A stretch of DNA of 64,000 nt. Source: an uncultured Collinsella sp. Its GTDB lineage: Bacteria > Actinomycetota > Coriobacteriia > Coriobacteriales > Coriobacteriaceae. The notes beneath the pieces were generated by a model, which searched no databases, was not told the origin of the DNA, and was given only the letters and a program-made list of their open reading frames with translations. The translations under genes and the position numbers were made by a program. Location: contig CAJJTG010000001.1 of the NCBI GenBank assembly GCA_905194675.1, positions 1 through 64,000 of the forward strand, read 5' to 3'. This document shows positions 26,161-35,834 of the stretch, one piece after another (within the stretch, counting starts at the first letter, position 1; each line of letters starts with the position of its first letter).

Positions 26161-27087
26161 ATGGAAGCACAGGAAAACTCCCAGACTGAGCGGAATGTTC
26201 AGACGCCCAAGAAGCGCGAGCTGGCGCTCGTATCGCGCAGTACCTATATCAAGGAGAAGGCGCTGCAGTGGATCTTCTTTGCCTGCGCGTTCTTGGCGGT
26301 CGTTACCGTCATCCTGATTTTTGTCTTTACCACGTACTCGGCGCTGCCCGTCTTTACCGACATCGGTCTGGCGGACTTCTTTAGCTTTACGTGGGCGCCC
26401 TCTGAGGGTCACTACGGCATCGTGTCGCTGCTTGCCGGCTCGGGTCTGGTGACCGTCGGTGCGCTCGCCATGGGTGTGCCCCTAGGCGTGGGCACGGCCG
26501 TGTATCTGGTCGAGATCGCCAGCAAGCGCGTGCGCAAGCTCATCAGCCCTGCCGTTGACCTGTTGGCCGGCATCCCTTCTATCATCTATGGCTTCTTTGG
26601 CATGATCATCATCCGTCCATTTATCGCGCAGCTGACCGGTGGTCTTGGTTTTGGTGCGCTGACGGCGTGGTTCGTGCTTGCCATCATGATCGTCCCTACC
26701 ATCACCACGCTCACCATCGATGCCCTCAATTCCATTCCCATGGGCATTCGCGAGGCATCGTATGCCATGGGCGCCACCAAGTGGCAGACCATCTATAAGG
26801 TCGTGTTACCTGCCGCCAAGCTGGGTATCGTGGATGCCATCGTGCTGGGTATGGGCCGTGCCATCGGCGAGACCATGGCCGTGCTCATGGTCGTGGGTAA
26901 CGCCCCGGTTATTCCCGACAGCATTGCGAGTCCCATCTCGACGCTCACGAGCCAGATTGCGCTCGACATGAGCTATTCCTCGGGTCTGCATCGCTCGGCG
27001 CTGTTCGGCATGGGCGTGGTCCTGTTTATCATTTCCGCCACGCTGGTGGGCATCGTCCGTCTGATTTCCAAGAAGAAGAGGGGGTAG
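26161..27087 (+). CDS. pstC: Phosphate ABC transporter permease PstC
   Basis: 308 aa from ATG 26161, with AAGGGGAG about 8 nt upstream. The track from GTG 26152 would place the SD too close. It has six membrane segments and the permease EAA-like loop ASYAMGATKWQTIYKVVLP in the second half. Forms the membrane channel with PstA. pstA begins 3 nt downstream. Confidence 0.94.
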   Translation: MEAQENSQTERNVQTPKKRELALVSRSTYIKEKALQWIFFACAFLAVVTVILIFVFTTYSALPVFTDIGLADFFSFTWAPSEGHYGIVSLLAGSGLVTVGALAMGVPLGVGTAVYLVEIASKRVRKLISPAVDLLAGIPSIIYGFFGMIIIRPFIAQLTGGLGFGALTAWFVLAIMIVPTITTLTIDALNSIPMGIREASYAMGATKWQTIYKVVLPAAKLGIVDAIVLGMGRAIGETMAVLMVVGNAPVIPDSIASPISTLTSQIALDMSYSSGLHRSALFGMGVVLFIISATLVGIVRLISKKKRG

Positions 27088-27090
27088 GCT

Positions 27091-27996
27091 ATGTCCGATT
27101 CCGTTGACACGACGGTCGATACGACCTCGTCGCGCGAGCGCATCAAGCGTGCCCTTTCCCACGGCAAGAAGGGCCGCATCAACAAGGACCTGTCCAACAA
27201 GATCATGCTTGGCGTGTTCCGTGCCGCGGCATACATCACCACGCTGGTGCTGGTCGCTATCATCGCCTACGTGGTCATCAACGGCCTGCCTCATATCTCG
27301 CTCGACTTTATCTTCGGTTGGCCCCAGGGCGTCAACGCCGAGGGCGGTATTTGGCCCACGATCGTCTCGACCGTCTATGTGACGGCGCTCGCCATGCTTA
27401 TCTGCACGCCGATCGCTGTGCTGGCAGCCGTCTATCTGGCCGAGTACGCCAAGCAGGGCAAGATCGTCGAGCTCATTCGCTACGCTGCTGACGCTTTGGC
27501 CTCGGTGCCCTCCATCGTTATGGGCCTGTTTGGCTACGCCTTGTTTGTCGAGGCTATGGGTCTGGGCCTTTCGATGGTCTCGGCCGCTCTGGCGCTCGCG
27601 CTCTTGATGCTTCCCATCGTCATGCGCACCACCGAAGAGGCCATTCGCGCCGTTCCGCGCTATATCCGTTGGGGCGCGTATGGCCTGGGCGCCACCAAGT
27701 GGCAGGTTGTCTCCAAGATCGTGCTTCCTTCTGCCTTTGGCCGTATTGCCACGGGCATTGTCCTTGCCATCGGCCGTGCCATTGGCGAGACCGCCGTGGT
27801 GCTCTACACCATGGGCCAGGCCATCAATCTACCTATCTCGCCGCTCGATTCCGGCCGCCCCATGACCGTTCACCTGTACCTGCTTGCCAACGACGGCATC
27901 AACATGAACGCAGCCTACGGCACCGCGCTCTTGCTGATGGTGATCATTCTGGCCTTCAACCTGTTTGCGCGCTTCCTGTCGCGCAAGCGTCGCTAG
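27091..27996 (+). CDS. pstA: Phosphate ABC transporter permease PstA
   Basis: 301 aa with six membrane segments after a basic cytoplasmic N-terminus of about 45 residues. The permease loop WGAYGLGATKWQVVSKIVLP is clear. Partner of PstC in phosphate uptake. 12 nt before pstB, which has its own SD AAGGAG. Confidence 0.94.
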   Translation: MSDSVDTTVDTTSSRERIKRALSHGKKGRINKDLSNKIMLGVFRAAAYITTLVLVAIIAYVVINGLPHISLDFIFGWPQGVNAEGGIWPTIVSTVYVTALAMLICTPIAVLAAVYLAEYAKQGKIVELIRYAADALASVPSIVMGLFGYALFVEAMGLGLSMVSAALALALLMLPIVMRTTEEAIRAVPRYIRWGAYGLGATKWQVVSKIVLPSAFGRIATGIVLAIGRAIGETAVVLYTMGQAINLPISPLDSGRPMTVHLYLLANDGINMNAAYGTALLLMVIILAFNLFARFLSRKRR

Positions 27997-28008
27997 TTAA
28001 GGAGTCCC

Positions 28009-28812
<804 letters not shown>

Positions 28813-28904
28813 TCGGTGCGACTAGTCCCAAGCCGATCGGACCTGGTCCGGTGCGTATTCACTGTGCGGGCGGCATGACCGCACCCAACTGATTGGAGTG
28901 AACC

Positions 28905-29762
28905 ATGCGTAAACTGTTTTCCCGTCAGCTCATCGAGGCCCGCCACGAGATGCTGAGCATCTACGAGGCCGTCGATCTGGCCCTCCACGATGCCGTTAAG
29001 GCCTATGTGACCGACGACCGCAAGCTCGCCACCAAGACCAAGAAGCGCACGCTTTCGATTGACGCGCGCTGCGCCAACTTGGAGGCCGTGTGCTACAACC
29101 TGATCGCCACGCAGTCGCCGGTCGCCTCCGACTTCCGCTTGCTGCAGACGATTATCTACGTCGACTTTAACCTGCAGCGCATGACCGATAAGGTTCGCCA
29201 GATCTGCCGCGCCACGCGTCACATGGTCAAGGCCGACATCTCGCTGCCCCAGGAGCTCGTCGGTACGGTTGAGGCCGAGGCCGAAGCTGTTTACCAGGTG
29301 CTGGGCTCTTCGCTTTCTGCGCTCGTCACCAATGACATGTCCATCATCTGCAACTTGGCCGTCGAGGACGAGCCAGTGCACGCTGCCTACGAGAAGTTCT
29401 TCCGCACCTTTAACCGTATGGATACGGGCGACTTTATGGACGACGACAGCAACTATGACGACCTGCGCCGCGCCATCATGGTTTCGCGCTACCTCGATCG
29501 CATCGCTTCGATTTCCATCGATGCCGCTTGCCGTCTGACCTTCCTGTTGACTGGTCAGCGTATGAACGCCGGCGATATCGCCCGCACTGATGAGGACGAG
29601 CTCGAGAGCATGCGCGTGCCTTCGGGCGAGGGTGTTATCATGAGGCCCGCCGTCGACGCGCGCTACGTTGCCAAGGTGCCCGCCAACGAGGTCAGCGAGG
29701 GTCTTCGCTACCTGCTCGATCATCTTGAGGACGAGGACGATGGCGAGGACGACGAGGAGTAA
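28905..29762 (+). CDS. phoU: Phosphate uptake regulator PhoU
   Basis: 285 aa, mostly helical, with two PhoU three-helix repeats (about 10-100 and 125-225) and the metal-binding type motifs LLQTIIYVDFNLQRMTD and YLDRIASISIDAACRL. The tail of about 50 residues is acidic (EDEDDGEDDEE) and absent from shorter PhoU proteins. PhoU damps Pst activity and signalling through the PhoR kinase; no phoR or phoB is in the window. SD TTGGAG precedes the ATG. A terminator follows. Confidence 0.93.
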   Translation: MRKLFSRQLIEARHEMLSIYEAVDLALHDAVKAYVTDDRKLATKTKKRTLSIDARCANLEAVCYNLIATQSPVASDFRLLQTIIYVDFNLQRMTDKVRQICRATRHMVKADISLPQELVGTVEAEAEAVYQVLGSSLSALVTNDMSIICNLAVEDEPVHAAYEKFFRTFNRMDTGDFMDDDSNYDDLRRAIMVSRYLDRIASISIDAACRLTFLLTGQRMNAGDIARTDEDELESMRVPSGEGVIMRPAVDARYVAKVPANEVSEGLRYLLDHLEDEDDGEDDEE

Positions 29763-29800
29763 GTAGCCCCGTTCGTCGAAAGATTGTAAATACCTAAGTG

Positions 29801-29838
29801 AGCGCGGCCTTGCACATGCGGGGCCGCGCTCTTGCGTT
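29801..29838 (+). terminator. Terminator of the pst-phoU operon
   Basis: A 10-bp perfect stem (GAGCGCGGCC / GGCCGCGCTC) with a 12-nt loop is followed by TTGCGTT. Moderate T content. Confidence 0.65.
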
Positions 29839-29881
29839 AGCATGGGACTACTTGTTTGGCTGTCAGCGGAGGCGATTAGCA

Positions 29882-30619
29882 ATGGATAACTATTTGGATT
29901 TGATGCGCGCTCGCCGCGAGCAGATTCTGGAACGTTTTTATGCGGCGCTCGATCGCGCGGGCCGCCCCCACGACGCCGCGCGCCTCATTGCCGTGTCCAA
30001 GACCGTTGGTGTCGATGAGACTGTTGCTGCCATCCAGGCGGGGTATCGCCATTTTGCCGAGAACCGCCCGCAGGAGCTGGTTCGCAAGCTCACGGGTCTG
30101 GCGGAGCATCCGGAGCTGCCCGAGGTGCGCTTCGATATGATCGGCAACCTGCAGACCAATAAGATCAATGCGGTGCTGGGCTCAGCCGAGCTGATTCACT
30201 CGGTGGGTTCGCTGCATCTGGCGCAGGCGATCTCGAGCCGTGCTATCCGCAAGATTGAGGCAGGCGAGCTCGCCGGCCCCCAGCGTGTGCTCATTGAGGT
30301 CAATGTGAGTGGTGAGGAGTCGAAGGGAGGCTTTTCGCCCGATGAGATTCGCGCCGCCGCGGGTGAGCTTGCGGAGCTTGAGGGAATTTGCGTGCAGGGG
30401 CTTATGACTATGGCGCCCCGGGGGAATAAGGATGTGGCACGCCGCACCTTTGCGGGGCTTCGTGAGCTGAGGGATGAGCTGGAGGCGGCGCATCCCGATT
30501 TGAACCTGCCTGAGCTTTCCTGCGGCATGAGCGAGGACTTTGAGCCTGCCCTTGAGGAGGGCTCTACGCTCGTTCGCCTGGGCAGGGTAGTATTTAGCCC
30601 GGAGTTTGCAGTAAAATAA
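29882..30619 (+). CDS. yggS: Pyridoxal phosphate homeostasis protein YggS
   Basis: 245 aa single-domain alanine-racemase-like barrel that binds PLP and buffers its level. The PLP lysine is Lys40 in LIAVSKTVG. FAENRPQEL, HLIGNLQTNK-like FDMIGNLQTNK and LSCGMSEDFE motifs follow. Start ATG 29882 has GGAGG 9 nt upstream; the frame back to 29798 crosses the terminator and is ignored. It begins the yggS-sepF-yggT-divIVA run. Confidence 0.93.
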   Translation: MDNYLDLMRARREQILERFYAALDRAGRPHDAARLIAVSKTVGVDETVAAIQAGYRHFAENRPQELVRKLTGLAEHPELPEVRFDMIGNLQTNKINAVLGSAELIHSVGSLHLAQAISSRAIRKIEAGELAGPQRVLIEVNVSGEESKGGFSPDEIRAAAGELAELEGICVQGLMTMAPRGNKDVARRTFAGLRELRDELEAAHPDLNLPELSCGMSEDFEPALEEGSTLVRLGRVVFSPEFAVK

Positions 30620-30679
30620 GGCTCTGAAGTGCGCACTGATTATCGGGGCGCCTGCACTAAACCGCGAGAGGACACAACC

Positions 30680-31402
30680 ATGGGCTTCCTTGACGAGATT
30701 AAAAATAAGATGCACCTGGGCGGCCAGCAGGGTTACGACCAGGGTTATGGCCAGGACGACGACTACGGCTACGATGACGGCTATGACGATAGTTATCAGG
30801 GCAACGGCTACGGCGGTGCTTCGGGCGAGGGCTTCTACACCCAAGACGAGCCGAGCAACGGCCTGCTTGGTCAGACGCGCCGCGGTGAAGCTGAGTCGGT
30901 TGCCGTGTATACGCGCTCCGGTCAGCTGGTCGGCGATGACTCCCGCCATGCCACGACGTATAACCCGCCTTCGCGCTCGCAGGACAGTGTTGCGAGCGGT
31001 TATCGTCCTGGTGCCTATGACACGCCGTCGAGCTACGCCGAGAACACCCGCGCCCGTGCCGCCGCTGCACCCGCGCCTGCACCGAGCGATGCCTCGGCCT
31101 ATGCGAGCAATATCATCAACGCCACGCCGCAACTGCCGGCCTATGTCCTGCGCCCCGAGAGCTATGACGACGTGGAGACCGTGGTGCGCCGCGTTCGCAC
31201 CAAGCAGCCTGTCGCACTGATTTTTGTGGGCGTACGCACCGAAGTTGCCAAGCGCGTCTTGGACTTCTCTTACGGCTTTGCCTGCGGTCTGGGCGCCACG
31301 GTCAAGGAGGTAGGCGACCGCGTGTTCATGGTGCTGCCCGCCGGTTGCGAGGTCAAAGATTCCGATCTCAAGAAGCTTCGTGCCGACGGCTACCTTAAGT
31401 AA
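30680..31402 (+). CDS. sepF: Cell division membrane tether SepF
   Basis: 240 aa. The N-terminal amphipathic helix GFLDEIKNKMHLG probably binds membrane. A Gly/Tyr/Asp-rich and then Ala/Pro-rich linker follows (about 15-140), and the SepF core starts near PESYDDVETVVRRVRTKQPV with LDFSYGFACGLGATVKEVGD. SepF anchors FtsZ where FtsA is missing, as here. ATG 30680 has GAGAGGA upstream. The linker is long for the family. Confidence 0.93.
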   Translation: MGFLDEIKNKMHLGGQQGYDQGYGQDDDYGYDDGYDDSYQGNGYGGASGEGFYTQDEPSNGLLGQTRRGEAESVAVYTRSGQLVGDDSRHATTYNPPSRSQDSVASGYRPGAYDTPSSYAENTRARAAAAPAPAPSDASAYASNIINATPQLPAYVLRPESYDDVETVVRRVRTKQPVALIFVGVRTEVAKRVLDFSYGFACGLGATVKEVGDRVFMVLPAGCEVKDSDLKKLRADGYLK

Positions 31403-31423
31403 AGACAAGACGAGGAGATTCCC

Positions 31424-31705
31424 ATCAACATCTACACTATCGTCCAGCTGGTCAACACGCTGTTCAACTTCTATTCCACGCTCATTGTCGTCTACTGCTT
31501 TATGACGTGGATTCCCATGAAGCAGGGTGGTTTACTTCAGGATATTGCTGCGGTGCTCGATAGCGTGTGCGGTCCGTGGCTCAACCTGTTCCGTCGTTTC
31601 ATTCCGCCGATGGGCGGTATCGATTTTTCGCCGGTCGTTGCGATTATTGCGTTGCAGTTGGTGCAGAGGCTGGTTCTGCAGCTTCTTATAGGTATACTCG
31701 TATAG
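31424..31705 (+). CDS. yggT: YggT family membrane protein, apparent AUC start
   Basis: 93 aa with two membrane segments. A frame from ATG 31502 would give 67 aa lacking the first YggT membrane helix. In the same frame, upstream codons encode NIYTIVQLVNTLFNFYSTL, the expected family N-terminus, back to a stop at 31400. No ATG, GTG or TTG lies there. GAGGAG at 31412-31417 is followed after exactly 6 nt by ATC 31424, so initiation at AUC is the best reading. YggT proteins sit between sepF and divIVA in many Gram-positives; the function is unclear, probably in membrane or division. Confidence 0.75.
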   Translation: MNIYTIVQLVNTLFNFYSTLIVVYCFMTWIPMKQGGLLQDIAAVLDSVCGPWLNLFRRFIPPMGGIDFSPVVAIIALQLVQRLVLQLLIGILV

Positions 31706-31766
31706 AACTGACTTTGTAACTTACGTCGGGCGTGTAGCGCCGAGGCGATGAAAAAGGAGACTTGTT

Positions 31767-32441
31767 ATGGCTATTACCCCTGCAGACATCCAGGCTCAGA
31801 CTTTCTCTGAGGCCAAGCGTGGCTACGATCCTGCCGAGGTCGACGTCTTCTTGGAGACGCTGTCCTCCGAGGTTGACGCTATGCTCGCTAAGATCGTCGA
31901 CCTTAAGGGTCGTCTGACTGCTACCGAGCAGCAGCTTGCCGATGCACAGGCTCAGCTTGCCCAGGCTCAGGATGCCACCGCCCAGGCCGTTCCCGCCGCC
32001 CCCGTGGCTGCTCCCGCCCCTGACTTCTCCGCTCAGGAGCGCCAGATTTCCGCTGCCCTGATCGCTGCCCAGCAGACCGCTGAGACCATCGTCAACGATG
32101 CCAACGAGAACGCTGAGCGTATCCGCAACGAGGCTGACGCCAAGGCCCGCGAGGTTATCCGCCAGGCTCTGACCGAAAAGCAGGCCGAGCTCGAGGAAAT
32201 CGATCGTCTCAAGGCTTCCCGTGAGGAGTTCAAGGCCGAGTATCTCAAGCTCATCCAGCACTTCATGGACGATGCCCAGAACTCCTTCCCGGCCGACCTC
32301 ATGGCCTCCACGCCGGTCGGTTCTGCCGCTTCTCCTGCGGTGACTGTTCCCGCCGAGCCGCTGCCCGTCGCTGACCCGGTTGTCCCCGTGGCCGATCCCT
32401 TTGCCCCGATCGACAACTTTGCTGCCGACGACCTGGACTAA
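31767..32441 (+). CDS. divIVA: DivIVA-domain polar/septal scaffold protein
   Basis: 224 aa. N-terminal membrane-binding coiled coil begins ITPADIQAQTFSEAKRGYDP and continues EVDVFLETLSSEVDAML, the DivIVA signature. A Pro/Ala linker (about 73-92) precedes a second coiled coil (about 93-170), then a low-complexity tail. DivIVA (Wag31) binds curved membrane at septa and poles. Strong SD AAAAGGAGA. Last gene of the division block, closed by a clear terminator. Confidence 0.95.
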   Translation: MAITPADIQAQTFSEAKRGYDPAEVDVFLETLSSEVDAMLAKIVDLKGRLTATEQQLADAQAQLAQAQDATAQAVPAAPVAAPAPDFSAQERQISAALIAAQQTAETIVNDANENAERIRNEADAKAREVIRQALTEKQAELEEIDRLKASREEFKAEYLKLIQHFMDDAQNSFPADLMASTPVGSAASPAVTVPAEPLPVADPVVPVADPFAPIDNFAADDLD

Positions 32442-32467
32442 CATTCGGCCTACAATTTAGTGCCTAG

Positions 32468-32497
32468 AAAGGACCCGCAGCTTGCGGGTCCTTTTTT
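32468..32497 (+). terminator. Terminator after divIVA
   Basis: AAAGGACCCGCA, GCTT loop, then GCGGGTCC followed by TTTTTT. Textbook intrinsic terminator. Confidence 0.92.
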
Positions 32498-32522
32498 ATG
32501 ACTGTGCCGGGGTGCGTAACAT

Positions 32523-32560
32523 AAAAAACCGAGCCCTGCACATAGTGGCGCAGAACTCGG
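32523..32560 (-). terminator. Terminator after the nitroreductase gene
   Basis: On the minus strand CCGAGTTCTGC pairs with GCAGGGCTCGG and is followed by TTTTTT. It lies about 50 nt past the nitroreductase stop. Confidence 0.88.
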
Positions 32561-32594
32561 CGAACGGGTGAGCGGTCAAGGGTAGGTTTTAAGG

Positions 32595-32613
32595 CATGTC
32601 CCAAAAATCTACT
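32595..32613 (-). repeat. 19-nt repeat AGTAGATTTTTGGGACATG, copy overlapping a stop codon
   Basis: Identical to 53435-53453 on the plus strand. This copy covers the last codon and stop of the nitroreductase gene. Confidence 0.7.
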
Positions 32614-33139
32614 TGAGGAGGAAGTCGGAGAGGGGAATGGTGCGGGCCTCGCGATGCTCGGGGTCTGCGATGTGGTCGGCGGGATAGCCACAGACGAGCA
32701 TGTGATAGGGATAGACGCCCTTGGGCAGATTGAACTGCTCCTGTGCCACCTCAGGCTTAAAATGGCATACCCAGCACGTTCCCAGGCCCTGCTCGGTGGC
32801 CTCCATCATCATCTGGTCGCACACGATGGACGTATCGATTTCACTGGAATTCATCTGGTCATACGGGCGCACCCAAGCATCATCGGTAACGCTGCAAATA
32901 AGGAAGACAAGCGGAGCTCCAAAGATAGACCCATCACGAGCAAACCGAGGCTGACAAGCAGCAGCCTTCTCCAACAGCTCAGGCGTATCCAGCACCATCA
33001 CACGGGCTGGATGATTATTACAAGCAGAAGGAGCAATACGCCCAGCCTCAACAATGGCATCCACCACAGCCTGCTCAACAGAACGGTCCTCAAAAGAACG
33101 ACAAGAATACCGACCACGAGCCAGATCCAAATAAGACAT
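32609..33139 (-). CDS. Nitroreductase family protein
   Basis: 176 aa FMN-dependent oxidoreductase fold. The N-terminus ARGRYSCRSFEDRSV and APSACNNHPARVMVLD are the flavin-binding motifs, then GLGTCWVCHF and a C-terminal MLVCGYPAD. The start is set at 33139 because AGGAGG lies 6 nt upstream on the minus strand; the open frame runs 22 codons further without SD. Cysteine-containing TCWVCHF is common in small clostridial-type nitroreductases. The substrate is unknown. Single gene with its own terminator. Confidence 0.88.
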   Translation of the reverse strand: MSYLDLARGRYSCRSFEDRSVEQAVVDAIVEAGRIAPSACNNHPARVMVLDTPELLEKAAACQPRFARDGSIFGAPLVFLICSVTDDAWVRPYDQMNSSEIDTSIVCDQMMMEATEQGLGTCWVCHFKPEVAQEQFNLPKGVYPYHMLVCGYPADHIADPEHREARTIPLSDFLLK

Positions 33140-33322
33140 ACAAGCCCTCCTAAAATTAAAAATCAAACAAACCAAAAGTAACCCAAAGAGTACCCAAAGC
33201 AGCAATCAGCCAAACGCTCATCAAGGGCCAAAGTGTCCGAACGGATACCAAAGGTCCCTTCAGCCAAACCCCCGTCGCGCTAAATCTATCAGCCAAAGTT
33301 CCCAATGGTGGTGCATAAGGGA

Positions 33323-33401
33323 GCGGGCCCGGCCACTAATAACCTTTTGAACGACTCTGCTTGCAGCCGGAGTGAAAAAGGTTATTAGTGGCCGGGCCCG
33401 C
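33323..33401. repeat. 79-nt palindrome with 26-bp perfect arms
   Basis: 33323-33348 is exactly complementary to 33376-33401 (starts GCGGGCCCGGCC). The 27-nt loop contains GACTC / GGAGT, which can pair again. No T-run follows on either strand. It lies 25 nt past the DUF47 stop. Confidence 0.85.
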
Positions 33402-33425
33402 GACCGGTGGGACATGTACCCCCAA

Positions 33426-34049
33426 TTAACTGTTCTTCATGACAATCGAATCCACGACATCGGCCACATTCTCGCAGCAGTCGGCGCAGTACTCCAGGAA
33501 GGCGTACACGTCACGCCAAGCGATGACCTCGAGCGGGTCCTTGCCGTTAACGTGCAGGTTACGCATGGCGTTGATATAGAGCTCGTCGGCCTCGGACTCG
33601 ATGGTGTTGATCTGGATGACGAGCTCGCGCAGCGTTTTGGACTTGCGGTAGTTAGGCAGCTCGACCATAAGGTCCTTCATGGCGCGGCAGGCGTCGGTCA
33701 CCTTGTGGGCGATGACGATGGCGTCGGGATGGATGCTCTGGATGTTGGTGAAGTAGACGCGCTGCACGACGCCCTCGATACGGTCGAGCACGGTGTCGAG
33801 CGAGCAGCTCATCAGATCCAGGTCCTCGCGCTCAAGCGGGGTGATAAAGGCCGTGAGCAGGGCGTCCTCAAGCTCATGGTGCTTCTTGTCGGCCGCATGC
33901 TCGATCGCATGCATCTTGTCGAGCATATCGTGAATCTTTGCGGGATCGAAGTTCTCGAAAATCTTGGTAAGCAGCTCGGCGGCCTGGACGGCGAGGTCGG
34001 CGCAGGCGACGTAGTTGTCAAAGTAGAACGAATCGGGTTTCTTTGCCAT
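33426..34049 (-). CDS. DUF47 (PhoU-like) protein, partner of PiT transporter
   Basis: 207 aa helical protein of the DUF47 / phosphate-transport-regulator family. KKPDSFYFDNYVACADLAVQ at the start and EREDLDLMSCSLDTVLDRIE in the middle match the PhoU-like bundle with metal-binding acidic residues. These genes are nearly always paired with PiT carriers, as here. It is downstream of the transporter on the same strand (67 nt gap) with SD AAAGGAC. Presumed to modulate phosphate uptake. Confidence 0.88.
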   Translation of the reverse strand: MAKKPDSFYFDNYVACADLAVQAAELLTKIFENFDPAKIHDMLDKMHAIEHAADKKHHELEDALLTAFITPLEREDLDLMSCSLDTVLDRIEGVVQRVYFTNIQSIHPDAIVIAHKVTDACRAMKDLMVELPNYRKSKTLRELVIQINTIESEADELYINAMRNLHVNGKDPLEVIAWRDVYAFLEYCADCCENVADVVDSIVMKNS

Positions 34050-34116
34050 GAGTGGGTCCTTTCGAGGCGAAGACGGGTGGGCGAGGTGTTACGGTCCGGA
34101 TGGACGTTCGGTTTGA

Positions 34117-35166
34117 CTAGATGAACATCATGAACAGCTTGGCCATGACAAAGCTGATGAGTCCACAGGCGGGGAAGGTGAAGAACCAGGTGAACATCAT
34201 GTCCTTGACTACGCCGAAGTTGATGGCCGAAAGGCGCTTGACGGCGCCGACGCCCATGATGGCGCAGGTCTTGATGTGAGTGGAGGACACGGGGATGCCG
34301 GTGAGCGTGGCAAGCAGCAGGTTTGCGGCGCCCGCCAGGTCGGCGGAGAAGCCCTGGTACTTTTCGAGCTTGACCATGCTCTGGCCAACGGACTTGATGA
34401 TGCGCTCGCCGCCCACGCTGGTGCCGATGCCCATGGTGGCCGAGCACAGCAGCATAATCCAGATGGGGATGCCGGCATCGCCGACGCTCGTCTGGCCGCT
34501 GGCAAAGGCCACGCCTAAAAAGAGCACGCCGATGAACTTCTGTCCATCCTGCGCGCCGTGCATAAAGCTCATGGCCGCAGCGCTTGCGATCTGAGCGTAT
34601 TTAAAGAAGACATTGGCACGTCGCCTGTTGGCGGCGGCGAAAAGAATCGAGACGAGCTTGCACAGGACCCAGCCCATGACAAAGCCCAGGCCGATGGAGA
34701 GCGCCAGGCCGTAGATGACCTTCATCCACTCGTGGACGTTGACGCTGCTCGCACCGCCGAGGGCGATGGCGGCACCGGTCAGGCCGGCGATAAGGCTGTG
34801 GCTTTGCGAAGTGGGGATGCCAAAACGCGACGCTGTGGCGCCGTAGACGACGATGGAGAACAGCGCCGCGCACAGGCAGGCGAGCGCCATGGTGCTGTTT
34901 CCGCCAAAGTCGACAATATGGGAGATGGTGTTGGCGACGCTCGCGTTAAAGTGCGTCATGATGAGCACGCCAAGGAAGTTGAATGCGGCACTCATGAGGA
35001 TGGCGGCGCGGGCGGGCATGCAACGCGTAGTGACGCAGGTCGCGATGGCGTTGGGTGCGTCGGTCCATCCATTGACGAAGATGGCGCCGAGCGCGAGGAT
35101 CACGGTGACGGCAAGGACTGGGTTCGACACAAGTTGGCCGAGGAAGGTTGAGAACGTTACGTCCAT
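34117..35166 (-). CDS. pit: PiT family low-affinity inorganic phosphate transporter
   Basis: 349 aa, about ten membrane segments, with the duplicated PiT motifs NGWTDAPNAIATCV near residues 28-41 and PVSSTHIKTCAIMGVGA in the last third. It imports metal phosphate with protons or sodium. Shorter than E. coli PitA (about 500 aa) because it lacks the large central loop, as in many Gram-positive PiT proteins. In operon with the DUF47 gene. SD GAGAAAG is modest. It provides a second phosphate route besides pstSCAB. Confidence 0.92.
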   Translation of the reverse strand: MDVTFSTFLGQLVSNPVLAVTVILALGAIFVNGWTDAPNAIATCVTTRCMPARAAILMSAAFNFLGVLIMTHFNASVANTISHIVDFGGNSTMALACLCAALFSIVVYGATASRFGIPTSQSHSLIAGLTGAAIALGGASSVNVHEWMKVIYGLALSIGLGFVMGWVLCKLVSILFAAANRRRANVFFKYAQIASAAAMSFMHGAQDGQKFIGVLFLGVAFASGQTSVGDAGIPIWIMLLCSATMGIGTSVGGERIIKSVGQSMVKLEKYQGFSADLAGAANLLLATLTGIPVSSTHIKTCAIMGVGAVKRLSAINFGVVKDMMFTWFFTFPACGLISFVMAKLFMMFI

Positions 35167-35416
35167 ATATGGGCTTTCTCGAAGTTTGCAGGCACGTTAC
35201 AGAAACATGATAAATCGTATCACCTCCTGCGGGTTTCTTTACCGAGTTCTGATGGGAGCAGTGAATTTTTTGGCACTAAAAATGAATATTAGCCCTGTTG
35301 ACCGCGGGTGTTCTTTTTGCTAACACACCATGAGGACACGTGCGCGCGCCCCAACACCCCAAAACCACAGTCTGTTCGCTTTACAATATGCAAACATGCG
35401 TTCGATAATAGGAGGC

Positions 35417-35755
35417 ATGGAATATCGACAGACAGACGGCAAAACTCGGCGCGTGCACAAGCAGTATGTGGACGTCGTGACCCGCATCCTTGCGGGCGGA
35501 CAAGTCGTGCCGGTCACCGTCTGCTGGGTCGACGGCCGTTGCTTTACGATCGACGAAATTATCTCGACCACCGGGTTTGGCCTGACGGTTCACGGCATTC
35601 GTACGGCAACCTATAAGGTACGTTTTGGCGGACATGCGACCGAGTTGTATCTGGAGGACCAAACGCGTGAGCGGGCGGATGGCTCGCAGACGCATGTGAT
35701 GCGTTGGTGGGTATGGGCGTTTGACCGCACGCTTGAGGGCGAGCGCCGCAGGTAA
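35417..35755 (+). CDS. Hypothetical protein, 112 aa, beta-rich
   Basis: Start ATG 35417 with AGGAGG 1-2 nt upstream of the usual window (AATAGGAGGC-ATG). The frame is open further upstream without SD. The sequence has no membrane segment, Trp-rich parts (CWVDGRCFTIDEI, MRWWVWAF) and alternating hydrophobics, suggesting a small beta barrel. It faintly recalls DUF6504-type actinobacterial proteins, but I cannot confirm that. Preceded by a 250-nt gap with a TACAAT-like -10 near 35384. No function assigned. Confidence 0.6.
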   Translation: MEYRQTDGKTRRVHKQYVDVVTRILAGGQVVPVTVCWVDGRCFTIDEIISTTGFGLTVHGIRTATYKVRFGGHATELYLEDQTRERADGSQTHVMRWWVWAFDRTLEGERRR

Positions 35756-35834
35756 GAGCGCACGGCATTCGGGTACAATGGCAGGGATCTTGTCACCTAC
35801 GGCGCTGTCGTGGCGCTTTTTGAAAGGACGAAGT

